From Paenibacillus sp. FSL R7-0337 (GTDB lineage: Bacteria > Bacillota > Bacilli > Paenibacillales > Paenibacillaceae), in contig NZ_CP150218.1 in assembly GCF_037969875.1 (NCBI RefSeq), positions 3,472,001 through 3,536,000 of the forward strand: a stretch of 64,000 nt of DNA, given 5' to 3'. Shown piece by piece: positions 55,686 to 63,690 of the stretch. Under the pieces are notes generated by a model. It saw nothing but the letters and a program-made list of their open reading frames with translations. It was not told where the DNA came from and ran no database searches. Each line of letters opens with the position of its first letter. Position 1 is the first letter of the stretch. A program made the translations under genes and the position numbers.

Positions 55686-56252
55686 TCACATTTGAACGTT
55701 CAATTCCGGCGGAATAAACTGCACAGAAGCATATTGCTGCATATAGATATCAAGTTTTCCGCGTTTATAATCTGTTTCTGGGCGGTGCCGTTCGACCTGA
55801 ATATCTACCTTTGCTGCTCTGAAGCTGATTTCTGGAGCTCTTGTCTCAAAGTGAATGTCTACATTATCATATGACGCATTACCGCACGGCTCTGGAAATG
55901 AATTAGGTTCTGTATCCATTCCATAGACTTCTGCAATTGTATTTCCCGGTTTAAAAAACTCAGCCATACGAGTTCCCTGCTCCACTCTGCGGGCTATCGC
56001 TTGGAGATATAGCTGCTGAATTCCAGAGTAAATTCTTTTGTTCATGTCTAAGACACTGCCACCATTATAAGCGGCACGCGCTCTTGTCTGATCAATTGTC
56101 AACTCTGGACTAGTAGATTGAACCTTCAGTTCCCCAGGTGTAGTTGTAATAGTAACCTCTGCTTTGGGCTGAGTTATAGAAAAGGCTCCTAAGTCAGCAT
56201 CAATCCCAAGAATCGCAGGCTTCTGTCGAATTTGCAGAACAGATTGCACCAA
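55686..56252 (-). CDS. DUF6470 family flagellar-locus protein (YviE-like)
   Basis: 188 residues, function unknown. Features: LQIRQKPAILGIDADLGAFSI at the N-terminus, TIDQTRARAAYNGGSVLDMNKRI and repeated beta-strand stretches at the C-terminus. Position between flgL and fliW is that of B. subtilis yviE, which supports the family call. Start TTG at 56252 with GGAGGTG upstream. Confidence 0.82.
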   Translation of the reverse strand: MVQSVLQIRQKPAILGIDADLGAFSITQPKAEVTITTTPGELKVQSTSPELTIDQTRARAAYNGGSVLDMNKRIYSGIQQLYLQAIARRVEQGTRMAEFFKPGNTIAEVYGMDTEPNSFPEPCGNASYDNVDIHFETRAPEISFRAAKVDIQVERHRPETDYKRGKLDIYMQQYASVQFIPPELNVQM

Positions 56253-56267
56253 CTTGTTCCACCTCCA

Positions 56268-57185
56268 TTATCTAATGAAGTCCACTAGAGTCGTAGAGAT
56301 AATCTTTGCCCCCACAGAAAGAGATGCATTATAAATATTTTCTTGAATTTTCGACTGCATAATTAGTCCTTCGTAATCAGCATCCTCTGTCTTAGCCTGT
56401 AAATCAGTAAGGTTAATATTAAGATCACTCAAGCGATCTTGCATTAATTCCACACGGTTAGTCTTGGCTCCAATCTCAGCTCGTGCAGATAATATTGAAT
56501 CATTACGAGTATCAATCTTATCAATCTGGCTAGAAATCCCTGTCAGATCACCTGACTTAAGTGCAGATGATAGATTGTTAATAATAGAAAACAGATTATC
56601 CGCTTCTCCAGTTTGACCGAAAACATCATTTCCAGTCATATTAATCGGCAATTGCACGCCTTCTCCTACAATATACTGAATTTGTCCGGGATCTGTCGTG
56701 ATTGCTTTGGTAGTGTCATAAGAACCATCAGCACCTTTAGCAAAATCATAAGGCTTAGTAGTATATTGCTCACCATTGAAAATATACTTCCCATTTAGTT
56801 TGCTATTTGAAATATCCACCAGCTGTTCTTTGAGCTGCATCACTTCTTCATCAATACTGTCAAGAGCAGATTGAGGATTACTGCCGGTAGAAGCCTGTAC
56901 AGTAAGCTCCCGCAAACGTTGAACAACATCCCCCGTCTGGCCCAACACCGTATCATTATAATCCAGCCAGGACAGCGCGCTATCCACGTTCTTCGTGTAC
57001 TGCTCGTTGGAAGACAGCTCGGCGCGGTAGCGGAGGGAATAGGTGATGCCTACCGGGTCGTCGGAGGGCTTGTTGATTTTGCGGCCGCTGGCCAGCTGGA
57101 GCTGGGTCTCGTTCATGGTACGTGCATTGCGGTTCAAGTTAAGCAGCAGCTGTGAGCTCATCATATTGGAGGTGACTCTGATCAT
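56268..57185 (-). CDS. flgL: Flagellar hook-filament junction protein FlgL (HAP3)
   Basis: 305 residues. Flagellin-like N-terminus (RVTSNMMSSQLLLNLNRNARTMNETQLQLASGRKINKPSDDPVG) and a flagellin-like C-terminal helix pair (RVELMQDRLSDLNINLTDLQAKTEDADYEGLIM). Sits between the hook and the filament with FlgK. Shine-Dalgarno AGGAGG. Follows flgK after 15 bases. Confidence 0.96.
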   Translation of the reverse strand: MIRVTSNMMSSQLLLNLNRNARTMNETQLQLASGRKINKPSDDPVGITYSLRYRAELSSNEQYTKNVDSALSWLDYNDTVLGQTGDVVQRLRELTVQASTGSNPQSALDSIDEEVMQLKEQLVDISNSKLNGKYIFNGEQYTTKPYDFAKGADGSYDTTKAITTDPGQIQYIVGEGVQLPINMTGNDVFGQTGEADNLFSIINNLSSALKSGDLTGISSQIDKIDTRNDSILSARAEIGAKTNRVELMQDRLSDLNINLTDLQAKTEDADYEGLIMQSKIQENIYNASLSVGAKIISTTLVDFIR

Positions 57186-57200
57186 TGTATGTTCCTCCTA

Positions 57201-58796
57201 TTATCTTCCGACCATGCCGGTAGAATTAATTAATTTATCTAGCATCTGATCATAGGTTGTCATGAAACGCGCAGCGGCGCTGTATGCATGCTGGAACACC
57301 AGCATATTGGACATTTCTTCATCAAGCGACACACCACTTACAGATTGGCGACGGGAACTCACCTGATCTACCAAGTAATCCGAGTTGCTGGCCTGGCGTG
57401 TGGCTTCTTGAGACTGGATACCCAATTGTCCAACCATGGAGCTGAGATATGATCCAACCGTACCGGTTTTGGTGCCGTCCGCTGTAGCAAACGTATTGTT
57501 ATCCTTCATGTTGCTGAACAGCAGCGCCAGGGTGTTATTTCCTTTTACTACGGATATATTGCCTGAGGTATCTGAAGTAGTACGCAAGGAAGTAGCAAAC
57601 AGCGTGGGATCAGCAGCGATTTCCGGATTCAGCTTGAGATTGGCAGCAGTGATTGCTTCTCCGGCAACCGCAGAGGTGAAGAACGGCCGGCCCGAAGTCC
57701 CATTTAATGCGTACCCCAGCTGATGGAGTCCATTCAGACCTTTGACTGTTGTTCTTAGATCACCCGGCAACGGGTTAGGTACCGCGCTTCCTGCTGGTAG
57801 AGTTGTTTTGGTGCCATCCGCATTAATAATCTCTGAATCCTTGAGCACAGTGGTTCCTGCTGGCAGGTTAGAGCCTGCCGGTATGGTCACCTGCACTTCA
57901 CCATTGGCAATGGTATTGGCCATCGCGTCGAGCTGCTTTCTGTAATCTGCTACATAGGTGTTTTTGGAGAAAAGCATCCCATAAGCTTCACCGGCCTTCA
58001 GATCGCCGGAGGCGAAGGCAGTATTAAGAAAAGTACTGTCTACAGCCGCAGTTACGGTTGCTCCTTGAACTAACGGCTGTGTGCCCAGTGAGATGTTATA
58101 TCCGGCATCTGTATCCAGAATGGTAATATTGGCAATCTTGGACAGCTTGTCCGTCAACAGATCGCGCTGGTCGCGCAAATCATTGGCTTTGTCGCCCATG
58201 CCTTCTATCTTGGAGATGGATTGATTGAGGTCAGCGATAGAGCTGAGATAGCTCTGGATCTCTTTGCCTTTGACGTCAATGTTGGTGCTGAGATCGCGGT
58301 CCAGATTGCTGAGTTGTGTACTCATATAGTTCATGGCGTCCGTGAGGGCCTGGGCTGTCTGAACGACGATTTTGCGGGCTGTGGGATCTTCCGGGTTCTT
58401 ACTGAGGTCCGACCAGGATTTCCAGAAGTTATCCAGCACGATACGGACACCGGTATCTGAAGGCTCATTCACAATCGCTTCCAGCTTATCCAAGGTATCC
58501 GACTGAATGCTCCAGTTCCCGCTTGCCGAGTTCTCCCCGCGGAACTGATCGTCCAGGAACATCTCCCGAATCCGCTCGATGGAAGTGAATTCAACCCCAG
58601 TCCCCAGTTGCCCTGGCATCGTCGAGTTATTCATACCATAGGCTTCAATCGGGATGGCTGCCTTCATATTCACACGCTGGCGGGTATATCCCTCCGTGTT
58701 GGCGTTGGCAATGTTGTGGCCGGTGGTGTTGAGCGCCGCGGTCTGGGTAAACAGGCTTCGTCTTGCGGTCTCGATGGAGTGGAATGTAGATGTCAT
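57201..58796 (-). CDS. flgK: Flagellar hook-associated protein FlgK (HAP1)
   Basis: 531 residues. N-terminal rod/hook motif TAALNTTGHNIANANTEGYTRQRVNM and C-terminal GVSLDEEMSNMLVFQHAYSAAARFMTTYDQMLDKLI. First junction protein on the hook; exported with help from FlgN. Shine-Dalgarno GGGAGGAA. Operon with flgM, flgN upstream. Confidence 0.97.
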   Translation of the reverse strand: MTSTFHSIETARRSLFTQTAALNTTGHNIANANTEGYTRQRVNMKAAIPIEAYGMNNSTMPGQLGTGVEFTSIERIREMFLDDQFRGENSASGNWSIQSDTLDKLEAIVNEPSDTGVRIVLDNFWKSWSDLSKNPEDPTARKIVVQTAQALTDAMNYMSTQLSNLDRDLSTNIDVKGKEIQSYLSSIADLNQSISKIEGMGDKANDLRDQRDLLTDKLSKIANITILDTDAGYNISLGTQPLVQGATVTAAVDSTFLNTAFASGDLKAGEAYGMLFSKNTYVADYRKQLDAMANTIANGEVQVTIPAGSNLPAGTTVLKDSEIINADGTKTTLPAGSAVPNPLPGDLRTTVKGLNGLHQLGYALNGTSGRPFFTSAVAGEAITAANLKLNPEIAADPTLFATSLRTTSDTSGNISVVKGNNTLALLFSNMKDNNTFATADGTKTGTVGSYLSSMVGQLGIQSQEATRQASNSDYLVDQVSSRRQSVSGVSLDEEMSNMLVFQHAYSAAARFMTTYDQMLDKLINSTGMVGR

Positions 58797-58853
58797 ACTG
58801 CGTGTTCCTCCCTTGTGATTGCTGCGGTGGGCGCAGCTCAGCGGATAACCTGA

Positions 58854-59354
58854 TTATCCACGGGCATCAAAAAGACCCGGCCGAGTTACACTGCTGCCCT
58901 TGTCGGACGGATGATGGTACGTCATTTCCTGATTTGGTCTTCCGACAAGCAAATCCAGGGAATAATCTATAAAGGTAAGCGACTGCTCAATCAGCTTCTG
59001 ATTCAGCTCATTGGCCTTTTTTAATTGCTGCAATGTGCCGGAAAGCTTCTGCTGAATATGCAGCAGGCGTGATTTGTCTTCGGGATCAAATACAAGGCGG
59101 GACAGCTCGGTAAGATTCAGATTCAGATTGGAACGGATTCCAACCCCCTGCAAAAACTCGAAGGCCGCTTCTGCACGCCGTTCTTCCAGCTGTCCAATCA
59201 CCTTCATCAGCTTGGACTCACGGTTCAGGATATCAATGAGACCCTCTACCTTATTGTCCATAATGGTCTGTTTCTTGACTGCGGCCAGATCCAGCATCTG
59301 CACATGCGCCTCGTCCAGCCGCTCAAGCAATTCTAATAATGTTGTAAGTGCCAT
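58854..59354 (-). CDS. flgN: FlgK/FlgL export chaperone FlgN
   Basis: 166 residues, largely helical (LLELLERLDEAHVQMLDLAAVKKQTIM; RLLHIQQKLSGTLQQLKKANELNQKLIEQSLTFI). A GTG at 59366 touches the flgM stop, but TTAGGTGA seven to eight bases before ATG 59354 favours the latter. Position between flgM and flgK confirms the call despite weak conservation. Confidence 0.88.
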   Translation of the reverse strand: MALTTLLELLERLDEAHVQMLDLAAVKKQTIMDNKVEGLIDILNRESKLMKVIGQLEERRAEAAFEFLQGVGIRSNLNLNLTELSRLVFDPEDKSRLLHIQQKLSGTLQQLKKANELNQKLIEQSLTFIDYSLDLLVGRPNQEMTYHHPSDKGSSVTRPGLFDARG

Positions 59355-59366
59355 GGGTGTGTTCAC

Positions 59367-59654
59367 CTAATTCTCGGAGGATTGCTTAAAGTAGGGGGCG
59401 AGTGTCTCGGCGAGCTTGGCTGCGTCAACCTGGTAGGTACCTGCGGATACTTGCTGTTTCAGGCTCTCGATCTTGTTCGCACGTTCAGTGTCAATCTTCC
59501 CGCTCTTCTGTGCCTGAAGCAGCTTAATGGCTTCATCCGAAATCGATACCTCATCCTTGCGTGTACTTTTCTTCATCTGTTCCTGCCTTTGCGATTCCGC
59601 ACTTCGTTGGTATGGATTAATCGCATTGATTCGTCCGGCATCGTTAATTTTCAT
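59367..59654 (-). CDS. flgM: Anti-sigma-D factor FlgM
   Basis: 95 residues. Binds sigma-D until it is secreted through the finished hook. Start MKINDAGRINAINPY and C-terminal sigma-binding part DEVSISDEAIKLLQAQ...KIESLKQQVSAGTYQVDAAKLAETL are typical. GAAGGAAGGTGA precedes the ATG. Preceded by a combined terminator and sigma-D promoter. Confidence 0.94.
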   Translation of the reverse strand: MKINDAGRINAINPYQRSAESQRQEQMKKSTRKDEVSISDEAIKLLQAQKSGKIDTERANKIESLKQQVSAGTYQVDAAKLAETLAPYFKQSSEN

Positions 59655-59676
59655 AACTTCACCTTCCTTCTGTAAT

Positions 59677-59730
59677 AAAAAAGCCGATAATCTTTACTAA
59701 GTTTATCGGCCCCTGTTGAAACATTCTTTA
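59677..59730 (-). promoter_or_regulatory. Sigma-D promoter of flgM embedded in a terminator hairpin
   Basis: Minus strand TAAA (59727-59730), 16 bases, GCCGATAA (59703-59710), a 7/8 match to the -10. The same GCCGATAA is the 5' arm of a hairpin whose 3' arm TTATCGGC (59683-59690) is followed by six T. Expected start near 59696, in the loop. Read-through RNA from yvyF can form the terminator; sigma-D RNA lacks the 5' arm and cannot. Confidence 0.78.
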
Positions 59731-59759
59731 TAGCTGCAAGCGTTTTTTTGCAGAATTGT

Positions 59760-60167
59760 TTAGTTGCGGAACTTGTCCACCGCGCGGTAAGCGCCATCTT
59801 GAGCCTTCTTGGAAGCGCTTGTGTCTGCACTTTCCTTGGCCGCATTGGCAAGATCTTTGGTCAGACGGCTGCGGCAGCTGTCGCACATATGCCCGTCCCG
59901 GATCAGGGTTCCGCATACCTCGCAAGGGTACATCATATTGGGTGCGTTGGCTATGGAAATCCGGCCCTCCCGGATAAAACGTGTAATTTCCTTGATGGAA
60001 ATATCGGTGGCATCGGACAGCTCCTGTATGTTGGTGCCTCTATTTTTGCGTAAGTATTCTACACAGATTTCATACTCATGCTCTAATTCTTTGATGCAGG
60101 GCTGGCACAGGTTCATCAGGTTCTTGACATATAACCGGCCGCATCTCGGACAATTGTCTACATTCAT
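59760..60167 (-). CDS. Flagellar operon protein YvyF-like (zinc-ribbon, HTH)
   Basis: 135 residues. N-terminal CPRCGRLYVK...LCQPC and C-terminal YPCEVCGTLI...MCDSC zinc-binding pairs flank a helix-turn-helix-like stretch (NIQELSDATDISIKEITRFIREGRI). Conserved in Bacillales between comFC and flgM (TIGR03826 type). Function unknown; a DNA- or RNA-binding role in flagellar control is suggested by the fold. Confidence 0.88.
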   Translation of the reverse strand: MNVDNCPRCGRLYVKNLMNLCQPCIKELEHEYEICVEYLRKNRGTNIQELSDATDISIKEITRFIREGRISIANAPNMMYPCEVCGTLIRDGHMCDSCRSRLTKDLANAAKESADTSASKKAQDGAYRAVDKFRN

Positions 60168-60308
60168 ATCTACCGCGGCTCCCTTCTATCATTCTGCACA
60201 ACTCATGAATCGCTTATGCTACTAAGATTACATGATCGCCGAAGATCCGTCTATGTTTAGTATCGGTCAGGGAAGCGGTTTTATTGAATTCCAGAGCGGC
60301 GGCAGCTG

Positions 60309-61190
60309 CTAGGAACGCGCCCAGGTCAGAGAGTATATCTCGGCAGTGCAATCCAGGCTGCGGCAGAGCTGCTGAAGCGCCCCGGCGCAGGCACGAATCG
60401 TACTCCCCGTAGTGTAGATATCATCGACAATAATAACTCGCAGGGGGCGCTGTTCAAGCTGATGCGTCATACTGGAATTCAGGAGTTCTTTCAGACTTTG
60501 CAGAACTACCGGATCTGTATTTCCGGCAAAAGCATGCTTCATATCGGCCAGCCTCTCCCTTCTGCTTTTGAAGCTCTGCTTGGCAGTGTGATGGGTACGG
60601 ACCAATAGTGGAAGCTGTGGGACTGCTCTGTGCAAGGATACTACTTCTGCCAGCCGCTCCGCCTGATTGAAGCCCCGCTCAGACAGGCGGACAGCGCTCA
60701 CAGGCACAGGGACCAGCAGGTCGGCTTGCCACAGGTTAGAACGCATCCGAAGCTTTGAATGCAATACCGGGAATAGTTTGCTAAAAAGGTTGCTCTGTAA
60801 CGCTCCGTTCAGTTGTTGTCCGCTCTGTTCGTATTGCAGAAACGCGTATGCCCTGTCCAGCATCAGACCGAGCAGGGGTGCGAGCCGCTCATTCCCCCGG
60901 TATTTATACTGGCCTAGTATTTCTCGCATATCACTGGTGTAAGCTACTGCACTCCGGTTGCACCGGATCGGTAAGGGCCCATGGCTGCGGCTGCAATCGG
61001 GGCAGCCCACATGACGCCCGCAGATCTGGCACCGGGGAACGTGAATCCATGGAATGCTGCTCTGGCAATGTACGCAGATTCCGGGCCATTCGGGGGAAGG
61101 ACGGCCTCTGTGGCCGCAGAACAGACATTCCGACTGCGAAGGCGCAATTAGGGAGCGGGCTTGCTTCATCCATGAGGACAGGTTTCGCAT
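60309..61190 (-). CDS. comFC: Competence protein ComFC (phosphoribosyltransferase family)
   Basis: 293 residues. Needed for DNA uptake in naturally competent Firmicutes; works with ComFA at the inner face of the membrane. N-terminal zinc finger (CLFCGHRG...CVHC...CQICGRHVGCPDC) and C-terminal type I PRTase domain with PRPP loop VIIVDDIYTTGSTIRACA. GRGFNQA-like motif appears as ERGFNQAERLAEVV. Its Shine-Dalgarno AAGGAGG lies within a hairpin arm that pairs with the comFA stop region. Confidence 0.93.
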   Translation of the reverse strand: MRNLSSWMKQARSLIAPSQSECLFCGHRGRPSPEWPGICVHCQSSIPWIHVPRCQICGRHVGCPDCSRSHGPLPIRCNRSAVAYTSDMREILGQYKYRGNERLAPLLGLMLDRAYAFLQYEQSGQQLNGALQSNLFSKLFPVLHSKLRMRSNLWQADLLVPVPVSAVRLSERGFNQAERLAEVVSLHRAVPQLPLLVRTHHTAKQSFKSRRERLADMKHAFAGNTDPVVLQSLKELLNSSMTHQLEQRPLRVIIVDDIYTTGSTIRACAGALQQLCRSLDCTAEIYSLTWARS

Positions 61191-61194
61191 GGTA

Positions 61195-61264
61195 AACCTC
61201 CTTCTAAATGACGGTATGGAGTCTAGAGTACAGGGAGTATCAAATCCAAAATTAGAAGAAGGTT
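61195..61264 (-). promoter_or_regulatory. Hairpin pairing the comFA stop with the comFC Shine-Dalgarno
   Basis: Minus strand AACCTTCTTCTAA (61264-61252) overlaps the comFA TAA stop. It pairs over 13 bases, one of them a G-U, with TTAGAAGGAGGTT (61207-61195), which contains the comFC Shine-Dalgarno. Loop 44 bases. A ribosome finishing comFA would open it. Confidence 0.72.
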
Positions 61265-63152
61265 AAGACTTGAGATATCCCTGTCTGCGGGCGATCGAAT
61301 TCATACTGCGGATTTGTGATATGGCGGCGCGCTGCGAGCGGGTCCACTCTGCAGAAGCGAAGATGACATTGCCTGCCGGATCATCCTTGGAGCGTCCCGC
61401 CCGGCCCGCCATCTGCACCAAGGCTGCCTCATCAAAGAGTCCGCTGTCCGCATCCAGAATAAACACATCACTATGCGGTACCGTGACCCCACGCTCCAGT
61501 ATCGTTGTCGTTACCAGCAGGGAAATGGTGCCATCCCGGAACTTAAGAACCTTCTCTGCTCTGCCCGGGTCTTGAGAGGAGGTTCCCTCTATAGAAATCC
61601 CGGGGAACATCCGCCGCAGCAGCTGCAGCAGTCCCTCAATATGGGCAATCCGGGAGACGAAGAGGAAAAGCTGTGCCTTACGGTCAAGGGAATGCTGCAG
61701 CGCTGAACGCAGTCCTGCCGGAATTCTGCCCTGCTTCAGGCAGCGATGAAGCGGTGGTATCCGGATATGGCGCGGTACCGGCAAGGGATGGCCGTGAAAC
61801 CGGACCGGCACCCTTGCATGCGGCAATCTGCCGGAGCGGGCGAGGCGCTGCAGCTCTGCAGGCGGCGTAGCAGAGAGAAGGATGACTCGTCCGCCGGGCT
61901 TGCAGACCTGCCTTGCAGCATAGTCCAGCATAGGATCGTTGTGATAGGGAAACGCATCGATCTCATCGATGATGACCAGATCGAAGGCCTGACCAAACCG
62001 CAGCAGCTGGTGCGTGGTCGCTAGGGTGATCCGGCTGCGGCGCAAGCGGTCCTCGCTGCCTCCGTACAGCACGGCGGGGACATCCGCCGGGAATGCCTTC
62101 GCCAGGCGCGGCGCAAGCTCCAGCACGACGTCACGCCGCGGCGTGGCGATCAGCACCCGGCCTCCGGCCGCGAGCGCCGCGTCCAGGAGCGGGAAGATCA
62201 TCTCTGTCTTCCCCGCTCCCGTCACTGCCCAGAGCAGGAACCGCTCTGGGCCCGGGCTGGCGGAGCGCCTGCGCGGCTCCGCCAGGAACCCCAGCGCAGC
62301 GGCGGCGGCTGCTGCCTGCGCTGCGCTAAGCCCCCACCGGCGTGCCGCTACGGTGGGGGATAGGCCGGCCGTGCAGCGCACGGCCGGCAGCGGTGCGCTG
62401 CGCAGCAGCAGCGCACAAGCCCGGCTGCGCCCCAGTGCGAGGCAGGCCTCGCAATAGGCGCAGCCGGCAAGGCCGCACGCGGCGCAGGCCGTGCGGCCCG
62501 TGGGTACGCTGCCGCAACGCAGGCAGCGCGGCACTTCGCGGCGGCACAGGCCTGGCCGTGCGGCGCCCGCAGGGGCCAGGACGGCGGCCGTAAGGCGTAG
62601 CCGTCCCTGGAGGTAGGCGAGCTGCGCCGCAGCCCGCCAATTCTCCGCCAGCTCCGGGAGCTGCTCGGCCACAAGAGCCTCTGCTTCACCCTGAAGCAAG
62701 GAACGCCCGTCCAGCGCCGCAACCAGCCGGTCAGCTTCCGCTGCAAGTACCTCCAGCTCACTCCTCCATAAGCTCTCCTGTGCGTTCCCCCTGACACCTC
62801 CCAATTCCCCATCCCCACCCCATCCCCTGTCTCCCGGCAGCCTATACACCACAACCTCCTCAAAAGGCCAACCCGCTCCCCGTGCCCCTCCAGCAGCCTG
62901 CTCCGCTCGGATCTCCGCCTTCAAGAGAGCTGCGGTGTACTTCACCCAGGCTGCCTCATCCCAGCGCTGCATCTGGTTCGTGAACTTGCAAACTGTTGCC
63001 AGTTTCACCGCCCAGCCCAGCGGTAGTGACCGGGAGAGCATCACAAGCCCCTCCGCCTCACCCGCCCACCATAATTCATCCACCGCCAGATTCAGTGAAA
63101 TCCGAGCCTGCCAGTCCCCGCCCTGCGTCACCACATACACTGCTACCTTCAA
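61263..63152 (-). CDS. comFA: Competence helicase ComFA
   Basis: 629 residues; DEAD-box ATPase that helps pull single-stranded DNA into the cell. Zinc-finger Cys set CLRCGSVPTGRTACAACGLAG and CAYCEAC at residues about 215-245. Walker A AVTGAGKTEMIF, DEID box, motif III LSATPP and C-terminal helicase VTTTILERGVTVP and QMAGRAGRSKDDPAG are clear. The first 200 residues are poorly conserved. Start is TTG at 63152 after AGGGGGCGAGGG. The middle of the gene (about 62000-62650) is extremely G+C-rich and carries inverted repeats. Only 32 bases separate its start from an upstream terminator. Confidence 0.93.
   Translation of the reverse strand: MKVAVYVVTQGGDWQARISLNLAVDELWWAGEAEGLVMLSRSLPLGWAVKLATVCKFTNQMQRWDEAAWVKYTAALLKAEIRAEQAAGGARGAGWPFEEVVVYRLPGDRGWGGDGELGGVRGNAQESLWRSELEVLAAEADRLVAALDGRSLLQGEAEALVAEQLPELAENWRAAAQLAYLQGRLRLTAAVLAPAGAARPGLCRREVPRCLRCGSVPTGRTACAACGLAGCAYCEACLALGRSRACALLLRSAPLPAVRCTAGLSPTVAARRWGLSAAQAAAAAAALGFLAEPRRRSASPGPERFLLWAVTGAGKTEMIFPLLDAALAAGGRVLIATPRRDVVLELAPRLAKAFPADVPAVLYGGSEDRLRRSRITLATTHQLLRFGQAFDLVIIDEIDAFPYHNDPMLDYAARQVCKPGGRVILLSATPPAELQRLARSGRLPHARVPVRFHGHPLPVPRHIRIPPLHRCLKQGRIPAGLRSALQHSLDRKAQLFLFVSRIAHIEGLLQLLRRMFPGISIEGTSSQDPGRAEKVLKFRDGTISLLVTTTILERGVTVPHSDVFILDADSGLFDEAALVQMAGRAGRSKDDPAGNVIFASAEWTRSQRAAISQIRSMNSIARRQGYLKS
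62331..62498. repeat. Four perfect inverted repeats inside comFA
   Basis: CCCCCACCG (62331-62359, 11-base loop), GCCGGCCGTGC (62364-62388, 3-base loop), GTGCGCTGC (62393-62416, 6-base loop) and GGCCGCACG (62471-62498, 10-base loop), each with its exact complement. All are in coding sequence around and just after the zinc finger, and the frame stays open. Confidence 0.8.
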
Positions 63153-63184
63153 TTCCCTCGCCCCCTTTTCTTAAGAAACACAAC

Positions 63185-63220
63185 AAAAAAGCACACCGCC
63201 CCATTCCTGGAGAGTGTGCT
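63185..63220 (-). terminator. Terminator upstream of comFA
   Basis: Minus strand AGCACAC...GTGTGCT with inner CTCC/GGGG pairing, then TTTTTTG. Ends the short gene at 63247-63690. Confidence 0.85.
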
Positions 63221-63246
63221 TCACCCGTAACTGGTATATTTAACTG

Positions 63247-63690
63247 TCATTCGCCGTGCTTGGATGGGGATCTCCCGCTTCCCGGCAACCGCATCATCCG
63301 CAGCGGCAGCAGCGGCTCTTGAACCCGTAGGTCCACTGTAACTCCCTGCCGGAGTTCTGCGCTGTCCGCGAGACCGTATAACGGCACCGCAGGCGCAAAT
63401 TCAATAGAAGAGTTGTAATAAGCCATCCGTGAGGCTACCGCCATGGTCCTGTCCTCTGAACCGTCATCCACCAAGGTAACCTGCAGGGGCCTGCCCATCC
63501 AGCAAGCATGAACTGCAAAGACCCTGAGATACCACTCCACCACGGCCTCATGATTACGGGTAATCAGAATATAGTGAAGCCGCTTACCAGTCCGTGCTGC
63601 TGCCCGGGTCTCTTCCCGATGATGCAGGAGTTGAACAAGGGCTGCTGCGGATGCATAAATAGAGATAATCCAGATTAACTGGGCGATCAT
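63247..63690 (-). CDS. Small membrane-anchored glycosyltransferase-like protein
   Basis: 147 residues. N-terminal hydrophobic helix (MIAQLIWIISIYASAAALVQLL), then LHYILITRNHEAVVEWYLRVF and QVTLVDDGSEDRTMAVASRMA, the start of a GT-A (family 2-like) nucleotide-sugar fold including a DDGS motif. The rest of a GT2 catalytic domain (DXD, acceptor part) is missing, so it is either a truncated enzyme or a non-catalytic relative. Start at 63690 is set by GGGAGGTG. Function unknown. Confidence 0.65.
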   Translation of the reverse strand: MIAQLIWIISIYASAAALVQLLHHREETRAAARTGKRLHYILITRNHEAVVEWYLRVFAVHACWMGRPLQVTLVDDGSEDRTMAVASRMAYYNSSIEFAPAVPLYGLADSAELRQGVTVDLRVQEPLLPLRMMRLPGSGRSPSKHGE

